Origin: an uncultured Oscillospiraceae bacterium
GTDB lineage: Bacteria > Bacillota > Clostridia > Oscillospirales > Oscillospiraceae
Assembly (NCBI GenBank): GCA_904395905.1
Contig: CAJFNZ010000064.1
Location: 1-46,176, forward strand
Length of the DNA stretch: 46,176 nucleotides
Direction of reading: 5' to 3'
Shown: positions 1 through 7,891 of the stretch, piece after piece
How the letters are laid out: each line of letters opens with the position of its first letter
How positions within the stretch are numbered: position 1 is the stretch's first letter
Notes under the pieces: generated by a model
The model's database searches: none
What the model saw: only the letters and a program-made list of their open reading frames with translations
What the model was told of the DNA's origin: nothing
Position numbers and translations under genes: made by a program

Positions 1-5
1 AGTCC

Positions 6-87
6 CGTGGGGAGAAGGAGGAGCAAGGGAGCGAACGCAGTTTTCGCCGCCAGGCGGAAACGGAGGTGAGCGGACTTTGCTCCGACG
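6..87 (+). repeat. Dispersed leader repeat, copy A (upstream of prfA)
   Basis: This stretch closely matches 16735-16815, which lies upstream of thrC. A core of 30 bases (36-65) is identical in both. The core contains a hairpin with arms gttttcgcc and ggcggaaac around a gcca loop. The matching stretch ends about 50 to 60 bases before the start codon of the next gene in both places. The window begins inside this copy; its first bases look like the right arm of a hairpin that is complete in copy B. It may be an extragenic palindromic repeat or a structured leader; the family is not one I recognise. Confidence 0.7.
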
Positions 88-136
88 TAGTCAAGCCACA
101 GCAGTTGTGTACTGTTATCTAAAAAGAGGTGGGAAG

Positions 137-1216
137 ATGCTGGAGAAGTTGCGGTTGGTGGAGGAGAAGTATCTGGAGATGGAGGCGCGGGCAGCGCAGC
201 CGGACTTTTACGCCGACCCAAAGGCCGCGGCCAGAGTGTTGAAGGAGCAGAAGGAGCTGGAGCCGGTGGTCACGGCTTACCGGCAGTACCGGAAGACGGA
301 GCAGGAACTGCAGGATCTGCGGGAGATGCTCGACGGGCAGCTGGAGCCGGAGATGCGGGCGCTGTGCCAGGAGGAATTCACGAAGGCCAAGGAGGACCTG
401 GCGGAGCTGGAGCACCGGCTGAAGGTGCTGCTGCTGCCCCGGGACCCCAACGATGAGAAGAACGTGATTCTGGAGATCCGCGGCGGCGTCGGCGGCGAGG
501 AGAGCGCGCTGTTCGCCCATTCGCTGTTCCGGATGTATACGATGTACGCCGCGGCCAAGGGCTGGAAGGTGGAGCTGCTCAATTACAGCGAGACGGAGCT
601 GGGCGGCGTCAAGGAGGCCGACTGCATCCTCACCGGCGCCGGAGCCTACTCCCGGCTGAAGTTCGAGAGCGGCGTCCACCGGGTCCAGCGGGTGCCGGAG
701 ACGGAGTCCGGCGGCCGCGTCCATACCTCCACGGCCACGGTGGCCGTGCTGCCGGAGATGGAGGAGGTGGACGTGGAGCTGCGGCCCGAGGACATCGAGA
801 TGCAGGTGTTCCGGTCCTCGGGCGCCGGCGGCCAGCATATCAACAAGACCTCCTCGGCGGTGCGGCTGATTCACAGGCCCACGGGCATCGTCGTCTCCTG
901 CCAGGAGGAGCGCAGCCAGGTCCAGAACCGGGAGAAGTGTATGCGGATGCTGGCGTCCAAGCTCTATGAAATCGAGCAGAGCCGCATCGAGGCCGAGCAC
1001 GCCGGCCAGCGGCGCAGCCAGGTGGGCACCGGGATGCGCAACGAGCGGATCCGGACGTACAACTTCCCCCAGGGCCGCGTCACCGACCACCGGATTGGGT
1101 TGACGCTCTACAAGCTGGACGCCATCCTCGACGGCGATTTGGACGAGCTGATTGACGCCCTGGTCACCGCCGACCAGGCCGAAAAGCTCCGCCAGGGAGA
1201 GGGGGCGACGGAATGA
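137..1216 (+). CDS. prfA: Peptide chain release factor 1 (RF1)
   Basis: Class I release factor that reads UAA and UAG stop codons in the ribosomal A site and releases the finished peptide. The 359 residues match the usual RF1 length. The codon-reading tripeptide is PET near residue 186, which fits the RF1 PxT pattern and not the RF2 SPF pattern. The catalytic GGQ lies near residues 230-232 in GAGGQHINKT, followed by the conserved VQNREKC region. The ATG at 137 is chosen because a purine-rich ribosome site (aaagaggtggga) lies just before it; an upstream in-frame start at 77 falls within the leader repeat. It overlaps the next gene by the ATGA at 1213, so the two are probably translationally coupled. 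Confidence 0.97.
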   Translation: MLEKLRLVEEKYLEMEARAAQPDFYADPKAAARVLKEQKELEPVVTAYRQYRKTEQELQDLREMLDGQLEPEMRALCQEEFTKAKEDLAELEHRLKVLLLPRDPNDEKNVILEIRGGVGGEESALFAHSLFRMYTMYAAAKGWKVELLNYSETELGGVKEADCILTGAGAYSRLKFESGVHRVQRVPETESGGRVHTSTATVAVLPEMEEVDVELRPEDIEMQVFRSSGAGGQHINKTSSAVRLIHRPTGIVVSCQEERSQVQNREKCMRMLASKLYEIEQSRIEAEHAGQRRSQVGTGMRNERIRTYNFPQGRVTDHRIGLTLYKLDAILDGDLDELIDALVTADQAEKLRQGEGATE

Positions 1217-2244
1217 GGACGCTCTGCCTGTCCGCCCGGGATCCGGAGACGGCCGCCCGGGCTGCGGCGCTCCTCCGGGCCGGGGAGCTGGTGGGGATTC
1301 CCACCGAGACCGTCTACGGCCTGGGGGCCGACGGACTCAACGAGGCGGCCGTGGCCCGGATCTTCGAGGCCAAGGGCCGGCCCCAGGACAACCCGCTGAT
1401 TCTCCACATCGCCGGGCCCGAGCAGCTGGACGGCCTCTGCCACGACATCCCCCAGGCGGCCTGGGACCTGGCCGAGCGGTTCTGGCCCGGCCCGCTGACC
1501 ATGGTGCTGCCCTGCCGGGACTGCGTCCCCCGCCGGACCACCGCCGGGCTGGACACCGTGGCCGTCCGCTGCCCCCGAACGGCGGTGACCCGGGAGATTA
1601 TCCGGCTGGCCGGGACGCCGGTGGCGGCTCCCTCGGCCAACCTCTCGGGGAAGCCCAGCACCACCACCGCCCGGCACGTGCTCCACGATTTGGACGGGTA
1701 TATCGCGGCGGTGGTGGACGACGGCCCCTGCGCCGTGGGGGTGGAGTCCACGATTGTGGACCTGTCCCAGGGGGCGCCGCGGCTCCTGCGGCCCGGCGGC
1801 ATCTCGCCGGAGCAGCTGCGGGCGGTCCTGGGCAGCCTGACGGTGGATCAGGCGGTCACGGCCCCCATCGCCCCGGGGGCCGTGGTCCGCGCCCCGGGGA
1901 TGAAGTACCGCCACTACGCCCCCCAGGGGCAGGTGCTGATTGTGGACGGCCCCCGGGAACGGGCCGCGGCCTACATCCGCCGGCGCTTCGCTCCCGGGGA
2001 CGCGGTGCTCTGCTACGAGGAGGAGCTGCCCCTCTACGCCGGCTGCCGGCCCACGGCCTACGGCCGGGAGGACGATCCCGAGACGCTGGCCCGGGGGCTC
2101 TTCGCGGCCCTGCGGGACCTGGACCGGGCCGACGTGAAGACCATCTTCGCCCGGTGCCCGCCGGCGGTGGGCGTGGGCTGCGCCGTGCGGAACCGGCTGG
2201 CCAAGGCCGCCGGCTTCCACGTGATTTCGGAGGCGGAGCTGTGA
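1213..2244 (+). CDS. ywlC: L-threonylcarbamoyladenylate synthase (Sua5/YwlC type)
   Basis: Makes threonylcarbamoyl-AMP from threonine, bicarbonate and ATP, the first step of the t6A modification at tRNA position 37. At 343 residues this is the long Sua5 form. The N-terminal YrdC-like fold carries GIPTETVYGLGADG near residue 30 and KGRPQDNPLILHI near residue 55. The linker motif APGMKYRHYAPQ sits near residue 220, before the C-terminal Sua5 domain. The ATG overlaps the prfA stop, and its own TGA overlaps the coaE GTG, so prfA-ywlC-coaE look like one operon. Next to prfA is a common place for this gene in Firmicutes. Confidence 0.95.
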   Translation: MRTLCLSARDPETAARAAALLRAGELVGIPTETVYGLGADGLNEAAVARIFEAKGRPQDNPLILHIAGPEQLDGLCHDIPQAAWDLAERFWPGPLTMVLPCRDCVPRRTTAGLDTVAVRCPRTAVTREIIRLAGTPVAAPSANLSGKPSTTTARHVLHDLDGYIAAVVDDGPCAVGVESTIVDLSQGAPRLLRPGGISPEQLRAVLGSLTVDQAVTAPIAPGAVVRAPGMKYRHYAPQGQVLIVDGPRERAAAYIRRRFAPGDAVLCYEEELPLYAGCRPTAYGREDDPETLARGLFAALRDLDRADVKTIFARCPPAVGVGCAVRNRLAKAAGFHVISEAEL

Positions 2245-2837
2245 AGATTCTCGGTATCACCGGCGGCACCGGCTCCGGCAAGACCACCCTGCTGCGGCGG
2301 GTGGCGGCCCGGGGCGGCTGCGTCATCGACTGCGACGAGGTCTACCACCGGCTGCTGGAGACCGACCAAGGTCTGCTGGCGGCCCTGGAGGCCCGCTTCC
2401 CCGGCGTGGTGGAGGGGGGCGTCCTGCAGCGGAAGAAGCTGGGCCGGCAGGTCTTCGGCGACGCCGCGGCCCTGGCCGATTTGAACGCCCTGACCCACCC
2501 GGCCGTCCGGCGGGAGGTGGCCCGGCTGCTGGAGGCGGCCCGGGCCCGGGGCTGCCCCCTGGCGGCGGTGGACGCCGTGGCGCTGATGGAGAGCGGCCTC
2601 GGGGCCCTGTGCGATGAGACCGTCGCCGTGACGGCCCCCGCCGAGGCCCGGGTCCGGCGGCTCATGGCCCGGGAGGGCGTCGGCGAGGACTACGCCCGGC
2701 TGCGCATCGCGGCCCAAAAATCCGACGAGGAATTCGCGGCCCCCTGCGGCCGCGTTCTGCACAACGACTACCCCACAGCCGAGGCCTTCTCCGAGGCCTG
2801 CGACCGGCTGCTGGAGGAACTGACAGGAGGAATCCCC
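2241..2837 (+). CDS. coaE: Dephospho-CoA kinase, no stop codon before the next gene
   Basis: Last enzyme of coenzyme A synthesis; phosphorylates the ribose 3'-hydroxyl of dephospho-CoA. The P-loop GGTGSGKTT lies at about residues 7-15, followed by DCDEVYHRLL and the conserved THPAVRREV. The start is the GTG at 2241, which overlaps the ywlC stop. The domain is complete at 199 codons, but there is no stop codon in frame. Translation runs on through TGGIP into the ATG of the aminopeptidase at 2838, so the open frame covers 2241-4244 (667 codons). The end given here is the last codon before that internal ATG. Either a CoaE-aminopeptidase fusion is made, or a base was lost here, since a tga sits one frame off at 2821. 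Confidence 0.88.
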
Positions 2838-4244
2838 ATGGAAGCACAGAACTGGAAGGCCGTCCGGGAGACACTGTTCCACAGCCCCAAGCACGGCTAC
2901 GACTGCCTGGACGAGCAGGACAAGGCGGAGATGCCCGGCTACTGCAAGGCCTATATGGACTTCATCGACCGGGCCAAAATCGAGCGGGAGGCGGTGGAGG
3001 AGACCGTCGCCGCGGCGGAGAAGGCCGGCTTCGTGCCCTTCCGGCCGGGCATGGCCCTGAACCCCGGCGACAAGGTCTACCGGGTCAACCGGCGCAAGGC
3101 CGTGGCCTTCGCCGTCATCGGCGAGAAGCCCCTGGACTGCGGCACGCGGATTGCCGTGGCCCACATCGACTCCCCGCGGCTGGACCTGAAGCCGGCGCCT
3201 CTCTATGAGGAGAGCGAGCTGGCCTTCTTCAAGACCCACTACTACGGCGGCATCAAGAAGTACCAGTGGACCACGGTGCCCCTGGCCCTCCACGGCGTGC
3301 TGGCCCTGACCGACGGCAGCGTGCTGAAGGTCTCCATCGGCGAGGACCCGTCCGACCCGGTCTTCTGCGTCACGGATCTGCTGGTCCACCTGTCGGCCGA
3401 GCAGATGAAAAAGACCCTGGGCGAGGGCATCACCGGCGAACAGCTGAACATCCTGGTGGGCAGCCGCCCCCTGGAGGGGGACGACGGCGACCGGAACCGC
3501 ATCAAGCTGGCGGCCATGATGCTCCTCCACGAGAAGTACGGCATCACTGAGGAGGACTTCCTCTCGGCCGAGCTGACCATGGTCCCGGCCCTCAAGGCCC
3601 GGGAGGTGGGCCTCGACCGGAGCCTCATCGGCGCCTACGGCCACGACGACCGGGTCTGCGCCTACGCGGCCTTCTATCCGATGCTCTCCATGGACAGGGC
3701 CCCGGCCCACACGGCCGTCTGCCTGCTGGCCGACAAGGAGGAGATTGGCTCCGACGGCGTCACGGGCATCCAGTCCCAGGCCTTTGAGCTGCTGATGGAG
3801 GACCTCTGCGCCTGCCAGGGGGTCAGCGTCCGGCAGTGCCTGGCCAACTCCCTGTGCTTCTCGGCCGACGTGACGGCGGCCTACGACCCCACCTACGGCG
3901 ACGTCTTCGACAAGCGCAACAGCGCGAAACTCAACTACGGCGTGGCCCTGTGCAAGTACACCGGCTCCCGGGGCAAGTCCGGGGCCTCCGACGCGGCCGG
4001 GGAGGTCATGGCCCGGTTCCGGCGGGCCTTCGCCCGGGGCGGCGTCTGCTGGCAGGTGTGCGAGCTGGGCAAGGTGGACGCCGGCGGCGGCGGCACCGTG
4101 GCCAAGTTCATGGCCCAGCGGAACATCGACACCCTGGACGCCGGCGTGCCGGTGCTCTCCATGCACGCCCCCTGGGAGCTGGTGGCGAAGCTGGACTGCT
4201 ACATGACCATGAAGGCCTGCCGCGTGTTCTACCACATCGGCTGA
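2838..4244 (+). CDS. M18 family zinc aminopeptidase
   Basis: Cytosolic metallo-aminopeptidase of the M18 (aspartyl aminopeptidase-like) family, which usually forms dodecamers and trims N-terminal residues from peptides. The 468 residues fit the family. Metal and catalytic motifs are seen: AHIDSPRLDLKP near residue 107, DKEEIGSDG near residue 299, and a C-terminal stretch with the last metal-binding His in SMHAPWEL. The ATG at 2838 has a strong site, caggagg at 2824-2830, seven bases upstream, so it can start independently although it is also in frame with coaE. The response-regulator gene vanR begins three bases after its stop, so it may be co-transcribed. Confidence 0.92.
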   Translation: MEAQNWKAVRETLFHSPKHGYDCLDEQDKAEMPGYCKAYMDFIDRAKIEREAVEETVAAAEKAGFVPFRPGMALNPGDKVYRVNRRKAVAFAVIGEKPLDCGTRIAVAHIDSPRLDLKPAPLYEESELAFFKTHYYGGIKKYQWTTVPLALHGVLALTDGSVLKVSIGEDPSDPVFCVTDLLVHLSAEQMKKTLGEGITGEQLNILVGSRPLEGDDGDRNRIKLAAMMLLHEKYGITEEDFLSAELTMVPALKAREVGLDRSLIGAYGHDDRVCAYAAFYPMLSMDRAPAHTAVCLLADKEEIGSDGVTGIQSQAFELLMEDLCACQGVSVRQCLANSLCFSADVTAAYDPTYGDVFDKRNSAKLNYGVALCKYTGSRGKSGASDAAGEVMARFRRAFARGGVCWQVCELGKVDAGGGGTVAKFMAQRNIDTLDAGVPVLSMHAPWELVAKLDCYMTMKACRVFYHIG

Positions 4245-4247
4245 GCG

Positions 4248-4937
4248 ATGGAGGCGGAAATCCTGGTGGTGGAGGACGAGCCGTCCATCGCCCAGCTGGA
4301 GAAGCTGTACCTGGAGAGCGAGGGCTTCACCGTCCACCTCTGCGCCGACGGGGCCTCGGCCCTGGCCGCCGCCGAGGGCGGGACCGTGGACCTGGCGCTG
4401 CTGGACGTGATGCTGCCCGACATGGACGGCTTCACCCTTCTGGGGCGGCTCCGGGAGAAGCACCTGTTCCCCATCCTCATGGTCACGGCCCGGGTGGAGG
4501 ACCTGGACAAGATTACGGGGCTGACGCTGGGGGCCGACGACTACGTGACGAAGCCCTTCAACCCCCTGGAGCTGGTGGCCCGGGTCAAGACCCAGCTGCG
4601 CCGGGTCCGGCAGTACAACCCCGGCCGCGGCGCCGCCGCCGAGAGCCTCGACATCCGCGGGCTGCAGATCTCCCGGGAGACGCACCAGTGCCTCCTCTAC
4701 GGCGAGAGGCTGAACCTGACGCCCCTGGAGTTTTCGATTCTCTACTACCTGTGCCGGAACCAGGGGCGGGTGGTCTCCAGCGAGGAGCTGTTCGAGGCCG
4801 TCTGGGGGGAGAAGTACCTGGACAACAACAACACCGTCATGAGCCACATCGCCCGGCTGCGGGAGAAGATGCACGAGCCCAGCCGCCGGCCCCGGTTCAT
4901 CAAGACCGTCTGGGGGGTGGGGTACACCATTGAATAG
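4248..4937 (+). CDS. vanR: VanR-type response regulator (OmpR/PhoB family)
   Basis: DNA-binding regulator of the van cluster. The receiver domain (about residues 1-120) has the acidic pair in VVEDEPS, the phosphoacceptor Asp near 53 in LLDVMLPDMDG and the conserved Lys near 102 in VTKPFNP. The C-terminal winged helix (about 130-229) ends with [12 protein letters not shown], as in OmpR-type regulators. It overlaps the sensor kinase gene. The name comes from the gene order vanR-vanS-vanG-vanXY-vanT; by sequence alone it could be any OmpR-type regulator. Likely target: the 11-bp direct repeats at 6029-6061. Confidence 0.9.
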   Translation: MEAEILVVEDEPSIAQLEKLYLESEGFTVHLCADGASALAAAEGGTVDLALLDVMLPDMDGFTLLGRLREKHLFPILMVTARVEDLDKITGLTLGADDYVTKPFNPLELVARVKTQLRRVRQYNPGRGAAAESLDIRGLQISRETHQCLLYGERLNLTPLEFSILYYLCRNQGRVVSSEELFEAVWGEKYLDNNNTVMSHIARLREKMHEPSRRPRFIKTVWGVGYTIE

Positions 4938-6030
4938 GCCGAAGAAGCCCCGGGCCCCCGGGCGGCCCCGGGCGCTGCGGATGTGGGGCCTCTACCTGCT
5001 GACGCTGGTGGCCTGGGTGACGGTGGTGCTGCTGCTGGGCGTCCTGGCGGCGACGCTGCTCTCCAGCGTCATCTGGCAGCCGGGGCCGGTGTACGATACC
5101 CTCACCTGGATGCGGGACAACGTGATGCTGGTGGGGTTCCTGGCGGTGCTGGCCGGCTGGGTGGCCATCAGCTACGGCTTTCTGGCCCGGCCCTACCGCC
5201 GGCTGGCCGACGTGGCCGCGGCCGCCGGCCGCCTGGCCCGGCCCGACGAGACGCCCATCGAGCTGCCGGGCCTGCCGGAGGTGGAGCGCAGCCTCAACGC
5301 CGCCCGGGAACAGGCCCTCCGCGACGCCCGGGCCGCCCGGGAGGCCGAGCAGCGGAAAAACGACCTGGTGGTCTACCTGGCCCACGATTTGAAGACGCCC
5401 CTGACGAGCCTGCTGGGCTACCTGACGCTGCTGCGGGACGAGCCGGACCTGCCCGAGGCGGCCCGGCGGCGGTACACGGCCGTGGCCCTGGAGGGGGCGG
5501 AGCGGCTGGAGGACCTCATCAACGAGTTCTTCGACATCACCCGGTTCAGCCTGACCCACCTGGAGCTGGAGCGGCGGCCCACCGATTTGCGGCGGATGCT
5601 CGAGCAGCTGACCGACGAGGCCCGCCCCCTGCTGGAGCGGGCCGGCCTCGGCTGCCGGCTGGACGTGCCGGCGGAGTTCGTCTGCGTCTGCGACCGGGAC
5701 AAGCTGGCCCGGGTCTTCGACAACCTGCTGGGCAACGCCTGCCACTACGCCGACCCCGGCACCGATTTGGAGATTGCCGGGCGGCGGGAGCCGGGCTGGC
5801 TGGTGCTGACCTTCGCCAACCGGGGGCCGACCATCCCGCCGGAGAAGCTGGAGCGGATGTTCGAGCGCTTCTTCCGGCTGGACGCCGCCCGCAGCAGCCG
5901 CACCGGCAACGCCGGGCTGGGCCTGGCCATCGCCCGGGAGATTGTGGAGGCCCACGGCGGGACCATCGCCGCCGAGAGCCCGCCGGGCCGGGTCGTCTTC
6001 ACCGTCCGGCTGCCGGACGGGCCGTCATAA
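4930..6030 (+). CDS. vanS: VanS-type sensor histidine kinase
   Basis: Membrane sensor of the van cluster that phosphorylates VanR. Two membrane segments (about residues 18-43 and 58-78) flank a short external loop of roughly 15 residues. A linker follows, then the H-box with His near 152 in [17 protein letters not shown], the N-box [11 protein letters not shown] and the G-box [16 protein letters not shown]. The tiny external loop suggests direct sensing at the membrane surface. The listed start is the TTG at 4930, which overlaps vanR by eight bases; an ATG at 4981 just before the first membrane segment is an alternative. It is 366 residues from the TTG. Confidence 0.9.
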   Translation: MNRPKKPRAPGRPRALRMWGLYLLTLVAWVTVVLLLGVLAATLLSSVIWQPGPVYDTLTWMRDNVMLVGFLAVLAGWVAISYGFLARPYRRLADVAAAAGRLARPDETPIELPGLPEVERSLNAAREQALRDARAAREAEQRKNDLVVYLAHDLKTPLTSLLGYLTLLRDEPDLPEAARRRYTAVALEGAERLEDLINEFFDITRFSLTHLELERRPTDLRRMLEQLTDEARPLLERAGLGCRLDVPAEFVCVCDRDKLARVFDNLLGNACHYADPGTDLEIAGRREPGWLVLTFANRGPTIPPEKLERMFERFFRLDAARSSRTGNAGLGLAIAREIVEAHGGTIAAESPPGRVVFTVRLPDGPS

Positions 6031-6061
6031 ATTCGCAAGAATTTCGCGAGAAATTCAGAAT
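6029..6061 (+). promoter_or_regulatory. Three 11-bp direct repeats, likely VanR binding site
   Basis: Three tandem 11-base units run without gaps: aaattcgcaag (6029-6039), aatttcgcgag (6040-6050) and aaattcagaat (6051-6061). The first overlaps the vanS stop codon. OmpR/PhoB-family regulators typically bind direct half-sites with a 10 to 11 base period. The block is conspicuously AT-rich in a very GC-rich region and stands just upstream of vanG. The middle part also reads as a 7-4-7 inverted repeat (6039-6056). That VanR binds here is inference. Confidence 0.65.
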
Positions 6062-6101
6062 CCTCCCGAAAGGAAACGGGAACACCTCCGCCGCGCCGGT
6101 C

Positions 6102-6110
6102 TGGTACCAT
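6102..6110 (+). promoter_or_regulatory. Candidate extended -10 for vanG-vanXY-vanT
   Basis: TGG followed by TACCAT at 6105-6110 resembles an extended -10. No -35 hexamer is found 16 to 18 bases upstream, as expected for an activator-dependent promoter. It lies 51 bases before the vanG start and 40 bases after the 11-bp repeats. Confidence 0.45.
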
Positions 6111-6161
6111 AGAGGCATCAGACGGGCGCGGCGGCGTTCGCGTCCGGAGGGAGGATGCACT

Positions 6162-7205
6162 GTGAAGACCATTTTGCTGTTGTTCGGCGGCTGCTCCAGC
6201 GAGCACGCCGTCTCGCTGGAATCGGCCCGGGCCGTGCTGGAGGCCCTGGACCCGGGGCGGTTCGTCCCCCTGGCCGTGGGCATCACCCGAGAGGGGGCCT
6301 GGTACCGCTATACCGGCGGCCCGGAGAGCCTCCTGGACGGCGAGTGGCTGCAGCCCCGGTGGACGAGCCCCTGCACGCTGCGCCTCGACCGCGGCGCGGC
6401 GGCGGTGGTGCTCCTGGACGGATCGGGGCGGCAGCTGCCCTTTGACGCGGCGTTCCCCGTCCTCCACGGGAAGAACGGCGAGGACGGCACCGTCCAGGGC
6501 CTGCTGGAGCTGGCCGGCGTGCCGGTGGTGGGCTGCGGGACCCTGGCCGGCGCCCTGGCCATGGACAAGCACCGCGCCCACCTGCTGGCGGCCGCCGCCG
6601 GCGTGCCGTGCCCCCGGGGCGCGGTGTTCCGCCGGGGCGCCGCGCCGGAGGACCTGGCCGCCGCCGCCGCGGCGCTGGGCTATCCGCTCTTCTGCAAGCC
6701 GGTGCGGGCCGGCTCCTCCTTCGGCGTGACCCGGGTGGAGGGGCCCGAGGGTCTGCCGGTGGCCGCCGCCGTGGCCTTCGCCCACGACGACGAGCTGCTC
6801 CTGGAGGCGGCCGCGGCCGGCCACGAGGTGGGCTGCGCCGTCCTGGGGGAACCGGGCGGCCTGACCGTGGGGGCTGTGGACTGGGTGGAGCTGGCCGGCG
6901 GCTTCTTCGACTACCATGAGAAGTACACGCTGGAGACGGCGGCCCTCCGCTGCCCGGCGCCGCTGCCGCCGGCCGACACGGCCCGGGTCCAGGCGGCGGC
7001 CCGGACGGTCTACGAGGCCCTGGGCTGCCGGGGCTTCGCCCGGGTGGATTTCTTCCTGGAGGCCGACGGGCGGCTGCTGTTCAACGAGGTGAACACCATC
7101 CCCGGCCTCACGGCCCACAGCCGCTTCCCCACGATGATGGCCGCCGCCGGCGTGGGCTTCCGGGACCTCATCAACGGCCTGGTGGCCCGGGAGGTGGGGG
7201 CATGA
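6162..7205 (+). CDS. vanG: VanG-type D-Ala-D-Ser ligase
   Basis: Joins D-Ala to D-Ser to build peptidoglycan precursors with low vancomycin affinity. The 347 residues resemble VanG throughout by memory of the family: LLFGGCSSEHAVSLESA at the N-terminus, the central FPVLHGKNGEDGTVQG, FCKPVRAGSSFGVTRV, the omega-loop FFDYHEKYTL near residues 248-257 and FNEVNTIPG at the metal-binding end. The EKY omega-loop is typical of D-Ser ligases, and the linked serine racemase supports D-Ser over D-Lac. It starts at GTG 6162 behind the purine-rich site ggagggagga. Its stop overlaps the vanXY start. Substrate choice is inferred, not shown. Confidence 0.93.
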   Translation: MKTILLLFGGCSSEHAVSLESARAVLEALDPGRFVPLAVGITREGAWYRYTGGPESLLDGEWLQPRWTSPCTLRLDRGAAAVVLLDGSGRQLPFDAAFPVLHGKNGEDGTVQGLLELAGVPVVGCGTLAGALAMDKHRAHLLAAAAGVPCPRGAVFRRGAAPEDLAAAAAALGYPLFCKPVRAGSSFGVTRVEGPEGLPVAAAVAFAHDDELLLEAAAAGHEVGCAVLGEPGGLTVGAVDWVELAGGFFDYHEKYTLETAALRCPAPLPPADTARVQAAARTVYEALGCRGFARVDFFLEADGRLLFNEVNTIPGLTAHSRFPTMMAAAGVGFRDLINGLVAREVGA

Positions 7206-7891
7206 AGCCGTGGGCGCACGCCCTGGCCCTGGTCAACCGGGCGCACCCCCTGGACGGCCGGGCGCGGCCGGTGCTGACCGAGGTGGGCGGCGGCGTCCTG
7301 CTGGAGGAGCACGCCGCCATGGCCCTGGCCGCCTGCATCCGCGCCGTGGGCGGGGCCGGGGAGATTGCCCCGGTCTCCGGCTGGCGGAGCCGCGGCGAAC
7401 AGTGGCGGCTGTGGGACGAGACGCTGGCCCGGGAGGGCCTGTCCTTCACGGAGCAGTACGTGGCCTATCCCGGGTGCAGCGAGCACGAGACGGGCCTGGC
7501 CGTCGATTTGGCCCGGGCCGCCGGGGACATCGACTACGTCCGGCCGGACTTCCCCGACGAGGGGGCCTGCGGGGCCTTCCGCCGGGCGGCGGCCCGGTTC
7601 GGCTTCCTCCAGCGGTACCGGCCGGAGAAGGAGGCCGTGACGGGCATCGCCGCCGAGCCGTGGCACTTCCGCTACGTGGGGGCGCCCCACGCCCGGCTGA
7701 TGGAGGAGCGGGGCCTCTGCCTGGAGGAGTACGCCGACTTCCTCCGCCAGGGGCCCTGGACCGTGGCGGAGCCCGACGGCAGCCGGCTGACCGTGGCCTA
7801 TGTGCCGGCCGGGACGGCGCTGCCCGCCGGCTGCGCGGCCTTCCCCCACGACGGCGGGACCGTCGTCGCCTGCCGGGAGGACTGGCGGTGA
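7202..7891 (+). CDS. vanXY: VanXY-type D,D-peptidase (M15B)
   Basis: Zinc D,D-peptidase that removes D-Ala-D-Ala, either as the dipeptide or from precursor ends, so that D-Ala-D-Ser prevails. The 229 residues carry the M15B signatures SGWRSRGEQWRLWD near 60, SEHETGLAVDL near 93-103 (His and Asp zinc ligands) and EPWHFRYVG near 152-160 (catalytic Glu and third zinc ligand). No signal peptide or membrane segment is seen, which fits a cytoplasmic VanXY better than a membrane-bound VanY. It overlaps vanG by four bases and vanT by four bases, so all three are translationally coupled. Confidence 0.9.
   Translation: MKPWAHALALVNRAHPLDGRARPVLTEVGGGVLLEEHAAMALAACIRAVGGAGEIAPVSGWRSRGEQWRLWDETLAREGLSFTEQYVAYPGCSEHETGLAVDLARAAGDIDYVRPDFPDEGACGAFRRAAARFGFLQRYRPEKEAVTGIAAEPWHFRYVGAPHARLMEERGLCLEEYADFLRQGPWTVAEPDGSRLTVAYVPAGTALPAGCAAFPHDGGTVVACREDWR

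Noticed and set aside
2058-4874. Long open frame on the minus strand
   Set aside because: It lies opposite coaE, the aminopeptidase and vanR, has low-complexity His, Gly and Gln-rich sequence and no family features. At this GC content such mirror frames are common; the same holds for 22471-25386, 34666-36768 and 36849-39362.
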